From contig NZ_CP015596.1 of assembly GCF_001644575.1 (NCBI RefSeq), positions 1,736,001-1,800,000 of the forward strand: a stretch of DNA of 64,000 nt. Direction: 5' to 3'. Both the position numbers and the translations under genes were made by a program. Position 1 is the stretch's first letter, and each line of letters begins with the position of its first letter. The stretch is from Mycobacterium adipatum (GTDB lineage: Bacteria > Actinomycetota > Actinomycetes > Mycobacteriales > Mycobacteriaceae). Shown piece by piece: positions 19,189 to 27,501 of the stretch. The notes under the pieces were generated by a model. That model saw only the letters and a program-made list of their open reading frames with translations. It was not told the origin of the DNA and searched no databases.

Positions 19189-21557
19189 CAACCATGATCA
19201 CCGGTCTGAGCGATGCCGAAGTCGCCCAGCGAGTGGCCGCCGGCCAGACCAACGACGTGCCGACGCGGGCGGCGCGCAGCGTCTCGGAAATCGTGCGCGC
19301 CAACGTATTCACCCGCATCAATGCGATCCTCGGTGTGCTGTTCGCGATCGTGGTGGCCACCGGTTCGGTGATCAACGGGCTGTTCGGGCTGCTGATCGTC
19401 GCCAACAGCGCGATCGGCATCATCCAGGAGCTGCGCGCCAAGCAGACACTGGACAAGCTGGCCATCGTCGGGCAAGCCAAACCCATGGTGCGCAGACAGT
19501 CCGGGACGCGGGCCCTGGCGCCCAGTGCGGTGGTGCTCGGCGATGTCATCGAGGTGGGTCCTGGCGACCAGATCACCGTCGACGGGGAAGTGTTGGAGGA
19601 GAACAACCTCGAGGTCGACGAGTCGCTGCTGACCGGTGAGGCCGACCCGTTGGCCAAAGACCCCGGGGACATGGTGATGTCGGGCAGTTTCGTGGTCGCC
19701 GGCTCCGGTGCCTACCGGGCCACCAAGGTCGGACGGGAGGCCTACGCCGCTCAGCTGGCGGAGGAGGCCAGCAAGTTCACCCTCGTGAAATCCGAACTGC
19801 GCAGCGGTATCAACAAGATCCTGCAGTTCATCACCTATCTGCTGCTGCCCGCCGGTGCACTGATCATCTACACCCAACTGTTCACCACCGACGCCGGCTG
19901 GAGGGAATCGGTGCTGCGGATGGTCGGGGCGCTGGTGCCGATGGTGCCCGAGGGCCTGGTGCTCATGACGTCCATCGCCTTCGCCGTCGGGGTGGTGCGG
20001 CTGGGCCGGCGACAGTGCCTGGTGCAGGAGCTGCCGGCCATCGAGGGCCTGGCGCGCGTCGACGTGGTGTGCGCCGACAAGACCGGCACGCTCACCGAGA
20101 ACGGGATGCGGCTGTCGCAGGTGAAGACCTTCGGGACCTCGGATGCCGCAACGGTGCTGGCCCAGCTGGCCGCCGACGACCCCCGGCCCAACGCCAGCAT
20201 GGCCGCCATCGCCGAGGCCTATGGCACCGCGCCGGGCTGGACGGCCACCGCCAGTGCCCCGTTCAAATCCGCCACCAAATGGAGCGGCACCTCCTATGGC
20301 GAGCACGGTAACTGGGTGATCGGCGCCCCCGACGTGCTCTTGGCGCCGGCCTCACCGGAGGCCGAGCAGGCCGAGGAGATCGGCGCCCAGGGCTTGCGGG
20401 TGCTGCTGCTGGGATCGTCGGACCGCAGCGTCGACGACGCGGCCGCTCCCGGCACCGTCACCCCCGTCGCGCTCGTCGTCCTGGAACAACGCGTGCGCCC
20501 CGACGCCCGGGACACCCTTGAATACTTTGCCTCCCAACAGGTCACCGTCAAGGTGATCTCCGGTGACAACGCCAGATCGGTGGGCGCGGTGGCCGGCACG
20601 CTGGGTCTGCACGGCGAAACCCTGGACGCCCGACGGCTGCCCGAGCAGGCCGAGGAGCTCGCCGGTGCGGTCGAGGAGTACACCACCTTCGGCCGGGTCC
20701 GCCCGGACCAGAAGCGCGCCATGGTGCACGCCTTGCAGTCCCGCGGGCACACCGTGGCGATGACCGGTGACGGCGTCAACGACGTGCTGGCGCTCAAGGA
20801 CGCCGATATCGGCGTGGCGATGGGCTCGGGGAGCTCGGCATCGCGTGCGGTGGCGCAGATCGTGCTGCTGGACAACAAGTTCGCCACGCTGCCCTACGTC
20901 GTGGGCGAGGGCCGCCGGGTGATCGGCAATATCGAGCGGGTCTCGAACCTGTTCCTCACCAAGACGGTGTACTCGGTGCTGCTGGCCGCGCTCGTCGGCA
21001 TCGGCGGACTGTCGGCCGACCTGTTCGGGGGCGACCCGCTGCTGTATCCGTTCCAGCCGATCCACGTCACCATCGCGGCGTGGTTCACCATCGGCATCCC
21101 GGCGTTCATCCTGTCGCTGGCGCCGAACTCGGAACGGGCCCGGCCCGGGTTCGTGCGCCGGGTGATGACCTCGGCGCTGCCGGCCGGTGTGATCGTCGGC
21201 GTGAGCACCTTCGTGTCCTACCTGCTGGCCTACGAGGGGCGCGGCGCGACGGCCGAGCAACAGACCCAGGCCTCGACGACGGCGCTGATCACGCTGCTCG
21301 TCGGCTCGGTGTGGGTGCTGGCCGTGGTGGCCCGGCCCTATGAATGGTGGCGGGTCGCGTTGGTGGCGGTGTCCGGGCTGGCCTATGTGGTCATCTTCTC
21401 CATCCCGCTGGCCCAGCGGACGTTTCTGCTCGACCCGTCCAACCTCGCGCTGACCTCGATGGCCCTGGGGATCGGGGTGGTGGCGGCGGTGAGCATCGAG
21501 GTCGCCTGGTGGGTGGAGGGTCGCTGGGCGGGCGAACCGCGGCGGTTGTGGCGCTAG
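19185..21557 (+). CDS. ctpE: P-type cation ATPase CtpE
   Basis: A 790-residue P-type ATPase. It has an actuator motif (LLTGEADP), phosphorylation site DKTGTLT with Asp298, hinge motif [21 protein letters not shown] and eight to ten membrane helices. It matches M. tuberculosis CtpE (Rv0908), which has been connected to calcium uptake and envelope integrity in mycobacteria. GTG 19185 overlaps the upstream stop; an ATG at 19194 is possible too. It is followed after 9 bp by the Rv0909-like gene. Confidence 0.9.
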   Translation: MTTMITGLSDAEVAQRVAAGQTNDVPTRAARSVSEIVRANVFTRINAILGVLFAIVVATGSVINGLFGLLIVANSAIGIIQELRAKQTLDKLAIVGQAKPMVRRQSGTRALAPSAVVLGDVIEVGPGDQITVDGEVLEENNLEVDESLLTGEADPLAKDPGDMVMSGSFVVAGSGAYRATKVGREAYAAQLAEEASKFTLVKSELRSGINKILQFITYLLLPAGALIIYTQLFTTDAGWRESVLRMVGALVPMVPEGLVLMTSIAFAVGVVRLGRRQCLVQELPAIEGLARVDVVCADKTGTLTENGMRLSQVKTFGTSDAATVLAQLAADDPRPNASMAAIAEAYGTAPGWTATASAPFKSATKWSGTSYGEHGNWVIGAPDVLLAPASPEAEQAEEIGAQGLRVLLLGSSDRSVDDAAAPGTVTPVALVVLEQRVRPDARDTLEYFASQQVTVKVISGDNARSVGAVAGTLGLHGETLDARRLPEQAEELAGAVEEYTTFGRVRPDQKRAMVHALQSRGHTVAMTGDGVNDVLALKDADIGVAMGSGSSASRAVAQIVLLDNKFATLPYVVGEGRRVIGNIERVSNLFLTKTVYSVLLAALVGIGGLSADLFGGDPLLYPFQPIHVTIAAWFTIGIPAFILSLAPNSERARPGFVRRVMTSALPAGVIVGVSTFVSYLLAYEGRGATAEQQTQASTTALITLLVGSVWVLAVVARPYEWWRVALVAVSGLAYVVIFSIPLAQRTFLLDPSNLALTSMALGIGVVAAVSIEVAWWVEGRWAGEPRRLWR

Positions 21558-21566
21558 GGTTGTGTC

Positions 21567-21806
21567 ATGAGTTTCTTGGACAAGATCAAGGGCCTGGTGG
21601 CGAAGAACGCCGACAAGGTCGACACGGTCATCGACAAGGCCGGTGACCTGGTCGACAAGAAAACCCAGGGCAAATACGCCGAGCATGTGGACAAGGTCCA
21701 GGACGCCGCGAAGAAGGCGGCCCGCGAACAGGCCGGCACCCCGCCACCACCGGTGCCGCCCACCCAGCAGTCCGGACAGCCGCCGGCCGCCCCTCCCGCG
21801 CCGTAG
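21567..21806 (+). CDS. Putative antitoxin, Rv0909-like
   Basis: A 79-residue, highly charged, Lys- and Ala-rich helical protein (MSFLDKIKGLVAKNADKVD start) with a Pro-rich tail (PPPPVPPTQQSGQPPAAPPAP). The first 55 residues match M. tuberculosis Rv0909, annotated as the antitoxin of the Rv0909-Rv0910 pair; the proline tail makes this copy longer. It abuts the next ATG without a gap (TAG ATG), which fits stoichiometric co-translation. As a CsbD/antitoxin-like helical protein it may bind the partner instead of DNA. That function is inferred from synteny. Confidence 0.7.
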   Translation: MSFLDKIKGLVAKNADKVDTVIDKAGDLVDKKTQGKYAEHVDKVQDAAKKAAREQAGTPPPPVPPTQQSGQPPAAPPAP

Positions 21807-22238
21807 ATGGCCAAGCTCTCCGTCTCCGTCGACGTCCCCCTGTCGCCGGAGCAGGCCTGGGAGTCGGCATCGGATCTCGCGCGGTTCAAGGAGTGGCTGA
21901 GCATCCACAAGATGTGGCGCTCCGCGCTGCCCGAGGAGCTGGGTAAGGGCACCGAGATCGAATCGATCGTCGAGGTCAAGGGCATGCTCAACCGCGTGCG
22001 CTGGACGGTCGTGAACTACAAGCCGCCGGAGTCGATGACACTCAACGGCAACGGTGTCGGCGGGGTGAAGATCAAGCTCATCGCCCGGGTCAAGCCCGTG
22101 GTCGAGGGTGCCGCCGTGCAACTGGACATCCACCTGGGCGGGCCCGCGCTGTTCGGCCCGATCGGCATGGTGGTCGCCGGTGCGTTGAAGAGCGACATCC
22201 GCCAGTCGCTGGACCAGTTCAAGGCGGTGTACTCCTAG
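21807..22238 (+). CDS. SRPBCC-fold protein, Rv0910-like putative toxin
   Basis: A 143-residue START/Bet v1-like (SRPBCC, polyketide-cyclase type) protein, with the typical opening KLSVSVDVPLSPEQAWESAS and a C-terminal amphipathic helix. It matches M. tuberculosis Rv0910, listed as the toxin of an unusual toxin-antitoxin pair with Rv0909. The fold normally binds hydrophobic ligands, so the toxicity mechanism is unclear. The gene starts directly after the antitoxin stop. A large hairpin follows its own stop. Confidence 0.75.
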   Translation: MAKLSVSVDVPLSPEQAWESASDLARFKEWLSIHKMWRSALPEELGKGTEIESIVEVKGMLNRVRWTVVNYKPPESMTLNGNGVGGVKIKLIARVKPVVEGAAVQLDIHLGGPALFGPIGMVVAGALKSDIRQSLDQFKAVYS

Positions 22239-22248
22239 TTGGATGCCG

Positions 22249-22310
22249 CCGAAATGCGCGCAATGGTTGCTGTCGCCTAGCCGATTGCGACCATTGCGCG
22301 GGTTTCGGCG
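22249..22310. terminator. Large imperfect hairpin after the Rv0910-like gene
   Basis: Arms 22249-22271 and 22288-22310 are 23 nt each, with 20 of 23 positions complementary and a 16-nt loop. The core is CGCGCAATGGT against ACCATTGCGCG. It begins 11 bp after the Rv0910-like stop and ends 43 bp before the glyoxalase-family start. It could be a terminator (no T tract is present, as is common in mycobacteria), or a copy of a dispersed palindromic repeat. Confidence 0.6.
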
Positions 22311-22353
22311 CGGTGCGCGATGAGTTTTCGGGGGCACCCGAGTCGGTACCGGC

Positions 22354-23121
22354 ATGACAACCTCACACCCGCTTGGCGCCCCGTGCTGGATCGACCTGTC
22401 CACCTCCGATCTCGACCGTGCCCGACAGTTCTATGGCACGGTCTTCGGCTGGACCTTCGAGTCGGGCGGACCCGAGTACGGCGGCTACGTCAGCGCCTTC
22501 GTCGACGGCGCCCTGGTCGCCGGACTGATGGCCAATGATCCGCAGTGGAACATGCCCGACGGTTGGAGCACCTACCTGCACACCGCCGACGCGGACGCCA
22601 CCATCGCGGCGATGACCGCCGGGGGCGGATTCAGCTGTGGCGGCGCCATGGATATCCCGGCCAAGGGCCGGATGGCGATGGTCGCCGACCCGACCGGCGG
22701 CCTGATCGGATTGTGGCAGCCCACCGAACATCTGGGTTTCCAGGCCGCCGGTGTGGCGGGCTCGCCGGTCTGGCATCAGTTGACCACCCGGGACTTCGCC
22801 GCCACCCTGGACTTCTACCGCGCGGCGTTCGGCTGGCAGACCCAGGTCGAGGCCGATTCCGATGAATTCCGCTACAGCACTGTGCTGTTCGACGGCGAAC
22901 AGCGGATCGGTGTGATGGACGGTGGCGCGTTCATGGCCGCCGACGCTCCGTCGGTCTGGACGTTCTTCCTGGGTGCCGACGATGTCGACAAGACCGTGGA
23001 ACTGATCGTCGACAACGGCGGCAGCATCGTCCGGCCGGCCGAGGACACCCCCTACGGCCGGCTGGCCGCGGTGGCCGACCCGACCGGCGCCGGATTCAAC
23101 CTGTCCTCGTTGCAGCCCTAA
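22354..23121 (+). CDS. Two-domain VOC/glyoxalase-family protein (Rv0911-like)
   Basis: A 255-residue protein with two vicinal-oxygen-chelate halves (about 8-125 and 135-253). Each starts with a W-[IH]-[DQ]-L-x-T pattern and a DxxRARxFYGTVFGW or DFAATLDFYRAAFGW motif. It matches Rv0911 and related mycobacterial CFP-30B-type antigens. The substrate is unknown; metal ligands typical of glyoxalase I are not all clear. It is convergent with the cupin gene, overlapping it by 4 bp at the stops. Confidence 0.8.
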   Translation: MTTSHPLGAPCWIDLSTSDLDRARQFYGTVFGWTFESGGPEYGGYVSAFVDGALVAGLMANDPQWNMPDGWSTYLHTADADATIAAMTAGGGFSCGGAMDIPAKGRMAMVADPTGGLIGLWQPTEHLGFQAAGVAGSPVWHQLTTRDFAATLDFYRAAFGWQTQVEADSDEFRYSTVLFDGEQRIGVMDGGAFMAADAPSVWTFFLGADDVDKTVELIVDNGGSIVRPAEDTPYGRLAAVADPTGAGFNLSSLQP

Positions 23122-23558
23122 CCGGCGCCCAGCGCGAAGTCGGCGAAGTCGAATCCCGGTACCACCACACAACTGACCAGCGTGGGCTCCTGATCGCGCG
23201 GCATCGCCCGCTGCCAATGCCCGGGCGGCACGATCCACTGCGGCTGCTCGCCGGCGGCGATATCGGGCCCGAGCACCACGGTGTCCGCCGAAGCCTGCTC
23301 CCGGCCGACCTCCAGCAGCAGGGGGCTGCCGCGGTGATGCAACCACAGCTCGGCGCTGCGCACGGTGTGCCAGGCCGACTGCTGGCCGGGCATCAGCAGG
23401 AACAGGATCGCCGTCCCGGCCCGGCGCGGCCCGGTGTAGTCCGACGGCAGGGCCGACTGGGGAATGGTCAGCTCACTGCGCCAGGTTTCGCGATACCAGC
23501 CCCCCTCGGGGTGCGGGGATAGCTCGAGCTGGCGGGCCCAATCGGGTAGTTCCGTCAT
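23118..23558 (-). CDS. Cupin_5 (DUF985) family protein
   Basis: A 146-residue single-domain cupin of the DUF985 family, with LELSPHPEGGWYRETWRS near the start, AWHTVRSAELWLHHRGSP in the middle and a GHWQ motif late. Family members are small sugar-epimerase-like cupins of unknown activity. It stands alone on the minus strand between two plus-strand genes that are neighbours in M. tuberculosis (Rv0911, Rv0912), so it looks like an insertion into that conserved block. The start is 42 bp from the divergent membrane-protein gene. Confidence 0.8.
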   Translation of the reverse strand: MTELPDWARQLELSPHPEGGWYRETWRSELTIPQSALPSDYTGPRRAGTAILFLLMPGQQSAWHTVRSAELWLHHRGSPLLLEVGREQASADTVVLGPDIAAGEQPQWIVPPGHWQRAMPRDQEPTLVSCVVVPGFDFADFALGAG

Positions 23559-23600
23559 GGGGATCCAGGGTACGCAGGGTGACCCGATAACCTGTGGCGC

Positions 23601-24023
23601 ATGGCTCGATTGCGTCCCGGCTGGCTGGTCGCCTGTTGTGCGCTGGTGTTGGCGGTGAGCGCCTGGTTGCCGTGGTTGACCACCACCGCCGACGGTGGCG
23701 GCCGGGCCAATGCGATCGGCGGCAAGGTCGGGTCGATCGGGGTGCCGCCGCCGGGGTTCGGGGTGGGTCAGCTGATCGTGTTGCTGGCCGCGACACTGAT
23801 CGTGGCCGCCGCGATGGCCGCCCGTGAACTGTCCGCGCGGTTGGCATCCTCTGCGGCACTGTCGATTTCGATGGTCGTGGCAGCGCTGATCGGCTGGTAC
23901 TTCCGGCTGTATGTGCAGGCGCCGGTGGCAGCCGGGTACGGCATGTACCTGGCCGCGGCCGCGACGGTCCTCGCCGCCGTGTTGTCCGTGCTGGCGATGG
24001 TGGTGGCGTGGAGGCGGGCATGA
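23601..24023 (+). CDS. Membrane protein, Rv0912-like
   Basis: A 140-residue protein with four predicted membrane helices (about 8-26, 52-70, 78-97 and 108-134) and a WLPWLTTTADGGG loop after the first. It is syntenic with, and similar in layout to, M. tuberculosis Rv0912. Function is unknown. Its TGA overlaps the following acetyltransferase ATG by 4 bp. Confidence 0.7.
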   Translation: MARLRPGWLVACCALVLAVSAWLPWLTTTADGGGRANAIGGKVGSIGVPPPGFGVGQLIVLLAATLIVAAAMAARELSARLASSAALSISMVVAALIGWYFRLYVQAPVAAGYGMYLAAAATVLAAVLSVLAMVVAWRRA

Positions 24024-24604
24024 GCTTCGTAGGGCCGGTGGTGCTGACCGGCCCGCGCTGGGTGACGCTGGAACCGCTGCAGGCCGGGCATACCGCGGAG
24101 ATCGCGGCGGCGGCCGCCGAGGCCGGCGACCTGTGGTTCACCAATGTGCCGACACCGGATACCGCGGCCGCCTGGGTGCAGGCCCGGCTGGCCGATCCGC
24201 ACGGGTTCGCCTTCGTGGTGCGCCGCCTGGACGGCACCGTGATCGGGTCGACGAGCTACCTGCACATCGACGGGCCGAACCGGCGCCTGGAGATCGGGGC
24301 CACCTGGTATGTGGCGCCGGCGCGGCGCACCGGGGTGAACACCGAGGCCAAGTTGCTGTTGCTCACCCACGCCTTCGACGTGCTCGACTGTGTGGCCGTG
24401 GAATTCCGCACCCACCTGTTCAATTCGGCCAGCCGGGCGGCGATCGAACGCCTCGGTGCGAAGCTCGACGGCGTGCTGCGCAGCCATCAGCTGCTGGCCG
24501 ACGGGTCGCGCCGGGACACCGCCGTCTACTCCATCCTGGACATCGAGTGGCCGGCGGTGCGGTCCAACCTGACCTACCGGTCAGACCGCACCGCGCCGCA
24601 CTAG
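24020..24604 (+). CDS. GNAT acetyltransferase, RimJ/RimL type
   Basis: A 194-residue GNAT-fold protein. The start (GPRWVTLEPLQAGHTAEI), the central SYLHIDGPNRRLEIGATWY strand and the acetyl-CoA-binding region (RRTGVNTEAKLLLLTHAF) are typical of RimJ/RimL-like N-acetyltransferases. The ATG at 24020 overlaps the upstream stop (ATGA) and is preferred over a start 12 bp earlier. It converges on hsp20 with a 4-bp stop overlap. The acceptor is unknown: ribosomal proteins, an antibiotic or a metabolite. Confidence 0.8.
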   Translation: MSFVGPVVLTGPRWVTLEPLQAGHTAEIAAAAAEAGDLWFTNVPTPDTAAAWVQARLADPHGFAFVVRRLDGTVIGSTSYLHIDGPNRRLEIGATWYVAPARRTGVNTEAKLLLLTHAFDVLDCVAVEFRTHLFNSASRAAIERLGAKLDGVLRSHQLLADGSRRDTAVYSILDIEWPAVRSNLTYRSDRTAPH

Positions 24605-25047
24605 CCGGCGTCGACGACCGGCGCCTCGACCGACTTCTGCGCGTTGTGCGCGATCTCGATCTTGCGCGGGCGGGCCCGTTCGGCCAGCGGGATCGTCAGG
24701 GTGAGCACCCCGTTCTCGTAGGTGGCCGAGATGGCTTCGGTGTCAATGCCTTCACCGAGCGATAGCTGTCGGCGGTAGCTGCCGAAGAACCGCTCATTGG
24801 TCAACCACTGCACCGAATCCTCGGAGCGAGCGGTGCGATGGGCGGAGATCGTCAGGGTGCCGTTGTCGACATCGATGTCCACCGAGCCGGGGTCGATACC
24901 CGGCAGGTCCGCGGTCAGCACGTAGTGGTCGTCGATCTTGCACAGGTCCATGGGCATGAACCTGGGTGCGCGTGCGGAGCCGGTCTGGCCGGCCAGCAGG
25001 TTGCGGGTGATGGAGTCCAGGTCACTGAACGGATCGAAACGAAGCAC
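24601..25047 (-). CDS. hsp20: Hsp20/alpha-crystallin small heat-shock protein
   Basis: A 148-residue small heat-shock chaperone. The alpha-crystallin domain spans about 36-135 (DHYVLTADLPGIDPGSVDID, then ENGVLTLTIPLAE with the conserved GVLTLTIP). It resembles the mycobacterial 18-kDa antigen family and holds unfolding proteins in an ATP-independent way. The start is GTG 25047 behind a strong ribosome site (GAGGAGGTGG). Upstream lie a GC hairpin and a near-perfect CIRCE element, which points to HrcA control. It is the last gene of a leftward cluster with the HxlR regulator, carotenoid oxygenase and thiolase. Confidence 0.9.
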   Translation of the reverse strand: MLRFDPFSDLDSITRNLLAGQTGSARAPRFMPMDLCKIDDHYVLTADLPGIDPGSVDIDVDNGTLTISAHRTARSEDSVQWLTNERFFGSYRRQLSLGEGIDTEAISATYENGVLTLTIPLAERARPRKIEIAHNAQKSVEAPVVDAG

Positions 25048-25074
25048 AGCAATCCACCTCCTCGTTACTCAAGA

Positions 25075-25093
25075 GCCCGCCACCCCGGCGGGC
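25075..25093 (-). other. Perfect 7-bp GC hairpin in the hsp20 leader
   Basis: GCCCGCC (25075-25081) and GGCGGGC (25087-25093) pair perfectly around a 5-nt loop. It lies between the CIRCE element and the hsp20 ribosome site. It may terminate read-through from the HxlR operon or shape the hsp20 5' untranslated region. It does not itself cover the Shine-Dalgarno. Confidence 0.45.
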
Positions 25094-25118
25094 AGCCAAT
25101 CACTGTGCACCCTCGAAT

Positions 25119-25145
25119 TTAGCACTCGACGCCAGAGAGTGCTAG
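25119..25145. promoter_or_regulatory. CIRCE element (HrcA operator)
   Basis: TTAGCACTC (25119-25127), a 9-nt spacer and GAGTGCTAG (25137-25145) match the CIRCE consensus TTAGCACTC-N9-GAGTGCTAA at 17 of 18 arm positions and have exactly the canonical spacing. It lies 72 bp upstream of the hsp20 start and overlaps the last codons of the HxlR gene. HrcA normally represses groE-type operons through this site; here it should place hsp20 under the same heat control. Confidence 0.85.
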
Positions 25146-26017
25146 TCCCGGATGACCCGATCGGCGTGCAGTTCGCCAGCGCATCCGCCACAGGTCAGTA
25201 CCCCGACATACGCTGCGCCACAGCAGGTGTGGGTGAGCAGGACGGCGGGCCCCTCGGCCACGGCGTACCAGCGCTGGGCCCAGGCCAGCGCGGTCAGGAT
25301 GATCGGAAGCACCGCGCGGCCCTTCGGTGTCAGCCGGTAGCGGCCGTCGGCGGAGTCGAGTACGCCGTTGGCGGTGAGCACCTGCAACCGGTCGGTCAGC
25401 GAACCCGGTGGCGCCCCGAGCTGATCGGCGAAATCGGTGAACCGGGTCGTCCCGACGAAGGCGGCGACCATGATGGCGAACGCCCACCGGTTGCCCAGGA
25501 TGCTCATGGTCTGCGGGAACAGATCGGCCTGGGCGGCCCGGTCGCCGTGCGAACGACGCCTGCTGGAGCCCTCGGGCATCGAACGCGGCCACGACCCGCT
25601 CGGACCCCACCGCACGGCAAGGTGCTCCTCGTCGACGGCCAGGCCGCACCCTTGACAGGTCAGCACCGGTGCGAATTCCTGGCCGCAATCGCCGTGTCGC
25701 ATGGCGGGCAGGGCATGCTCGGGCACCCACCGGCGCTCCCAGTTCCAGATCGACACCAGCACCGGCCACAGGGCGCGGCCGCGGGCGGTGAGCAGATACT
25801 CATGGCGCGGCGGTCCGGACTGGTACTGGCGGCGCGTCAGCAGATCGTGCTGGACCATGCCGACCAGACGTCGGGTCAGCACCGAGTGTGAGATCGGCAG
25901 CCGATCGACGAATTCCCCGTACCGGGAGGCGCCCAGCAGCGCCTGCTGCACGATCAGCAGCGTCCATTCATCGCCGAGCAGCCCGAGCATCCGCCCGACG
26001 GCGTTGGGCCGGGTCAC
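25142..26017 (-). CDS. Tandem HxlR-type regulator with two zinc-ribbon-like motifs
   Basis: A 291-residue protein made of two winged-helix HxlR domains. The first (about 5-105) contains LLGDEWTLLIVQQALLGA; the second (about 165-262) contains ILGNRWAFAIMVAAFVG. Each is followed by the same H-x2-C-x9-C-x2-C motif: His108, Cys111, Cys121, Cys124, then His263, Cys266, Cys276, Cys279. This looks like a metal-binding or redox site duplicated with its domain. GTG 26017 overlaps the carotenoid oxygenase stop by 4 bp and is preferred over longer starts inside that gene. It is a likely regulator of its own operon. Confidence 0.75.
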   Translation of the reverse strand: MTRPNAVGRMLGLLGDEWTLLIVQQALLGASRYGEFVDRLPISHSVLTRRLVGMVQHDLLTRRQYQSGPPRHEYLLTARGRALWPVLVSIWNWERRWVPEHALPAMRHGDCGQEFAPVLTCQGCGLAVDEEHLAVRWGPSGSWPRSMPEGSSRRRSHGDRAAQADLFPQTMSILGNRWAFAIMVAAFVGTTRFTDFADQLGAPPGSLTDRLQVLTANGVLDSADGRYRLTPKGRAVLPIILTALAWAQRWYAVAEGPAVLLTHTCCGAAYVGVLTCGGCAGELHADRVIRD

Positions 26018-27501
26018 CCGCGCCAGCGCCGCAGTTCCGATCCGGGTGCCCAGGTGGAGTGCGTACCGCTGGAGATCCGTTCGGGCAGTGCGAGTTTGCA
26101 CACCGGACCGTCGGACACCCGGGCCGCGTCGAACACCACGCAATAGGACGCGTCGGCGTTCATATCGGTGGTCAGGGTGACCAGATATCCGTCGTCCTCA
26201 CCCCGACTGCCGACCCGGGGCGCCATCGCCGTCTCGCTGCCGTACACGCCGTCTCCGAAGGCGAACCGTTGTTCGGCGCCGGTGTGCAAGTCGTGCCGGA
26301 CCAGGCCTTCGAACAGGAACCAACCCGGCTTGCCGGTGGCGGCGTAGGTGTAGCGGTAGGGGCGTCCGGCGAAGCCGGAGTTGATCATCCCGAATTCGGT
26401 GATGCTGTCCGACAACTGCTCTTCCCGGGTCTGTCCGGTGACCAGGTTGAACCGCCACCGGTGCAGCCTGGTCTGCATCCCGTCCAGCGACAGTCCGCGG
26501 AAGATGCGCTGCCACTTCGGGTTCATGCCGAAGGCGGCGCCTTCGGTGGGTTCGGGTTCGCCCTGGAAGAACCCGTCCAGCACGATCTCGTCGCCGTCCT
26601 CGAAGGCGTTGGTGAAGTGCAGGACGTAGGTCGTCTCGGCCTCGAACCACATCACATCGCCGGGCCCGCCGCGCCGCGGCAGCACCGCGAACCGCGACGG
26701 CATATCGCGGTGCAGGCGTGGGATGTGCGCATTGTGCTTGAGGAACTCGGCATCCCAGAACAGCGGAAAGTCGTTGAGAATCACGTAGTTGTCGGTGAAC
26801 GCCATATCGTGGGGCAGCCGTGGGCCGGGCAGCTCGACGTCCACGTAGTGCACCAGCGTGTTGCTCTCGTCGACCACCCCGTAGTGCAGGTACGGCGCAT
26901 CCTTGCCGTAGTTGAAGAACAACAACTCGCCGGTCGCGTCGTCCACTTTCGGATGTGCGGATACGCCCAGCCCGGGCGGCACCCACCCCTGTGTGCCCAG
27001 GGTGTCGCCGGTGTAGGGATCGATGCGGTACAGGTCGCCGCACTGGTAGAAGCTGCTCAGCGCGACGCCGCGGTGCACGGTGACGTCGGTGCTCGACGCA
27101 TCCTTCATCAGGGTGCGTGCGCCCCACCCGTGGTCGCGCTTGGCCCACTCCACCGGCTCGGCGATGCCGGGCCACAGCGGGCCGCCGGCCTCGTTCTCGG
27201 CCAGGAAGCCGTCGGTGCGGACGAACCTGTTGCGGTAGTTCGCCTTTCCGTCCCGGAATCCGACGATGTGCAGCATGCCGTCCCCGTCGAACGGGTGGTA
27301 GGCCTTGAACGCCGGGTGCAGCGGGTTCTCGGTGTTGCGCAGGTACACCCCGTCCAGGTCGGTCGGGATCTCACCCTCGACGGCCACCAGGTCGTCGGAG
27401 TCCCATTCGCAGGTCTGCGGTCGCCAAGGGCCGGTGCGGTAGGGGTGATCGTCGTCCGGGGGCAGGGTGGACGCGAATTTCGCGACGAGATCGGTGTTCA
27501 T
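26014..27501 (-). CDS. Carotenoid oxygenase family dioxygenase (Rv0913c-like)
   Basis: A 495-residue beta-propeller non-haem iron dioxygenase. Four histidines sit where the iron ligands are expected: His183 in SAHPK, His231 in PHDMAF, His295 in VLHFTNAF and His481 in GTHSTWAPGSE. Enzymes of this family cleave conjugated double bonds of carotenoids, apocarotenoids or stilbenes with O2. It corresponds to Rv0913c. Its ATG overlaps the thiolase stop (ATGA) and its stop overlaps the HxlR start, so all three are coupled. Confidence 0.85.
   Translation of the reverse strand: MNTDLVAKFASTLPPDDDHPYRTGPWRPQTCEWDSDDLVAVEGEIPTDLDGVYLRNTENPLHPAFKAYHPFDGDGMLHIVGFRDGKANYRNRFVRTDGFLAENEAGGPLWPGIAEPVEWAKRDHGWGARTLMKDASSTDVTVHRGVALSSFYQCGDLYRIDPYTGDTLGTQGWVPPGLGVSAHPKVDDATGELLFFNYGKDAPYLHYGVVDESNTLVHYVDVELPGPRLPHDMAFTDNYVILNDFPLFWDAEFLKHNAHIPRLHRDMPSRFAVLPRRGGPGDVMWFEAETTYVLHFTNAFEDGDEIVLDGFFQGEPEPTEGAAFGMNPKWQRIFRGLSLDGMQTRLHRWRFNLVTGQTREEQLSDSITEFGMINSGFAGRPYRYTYAATGKPGWFLFEGLVRHDLHTGAEQRFAFGDGVYGSETAMAPRVGSRGEDDGYLVTLTTDMNADASYCVVFDAARVSDGPVCKLALPERISSGTHSTWAPGSELRRWRG

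Noticed and set aside
22324..22349. SigF-like promoter before the glyoxalase-family gene (GTTT-N16-CGGTAC).
   Set aside because: The -10 matches only four of six positions of GGGTAT and no supporting context exists.
25053..25073. HAIR (HspR) operator upstream of hsp20.
   Set aside because: Only one arm (ACTCAAG) is present; the partner arm at N7 spacing does not match CTTGAGT. Kept only as a half-site remark.
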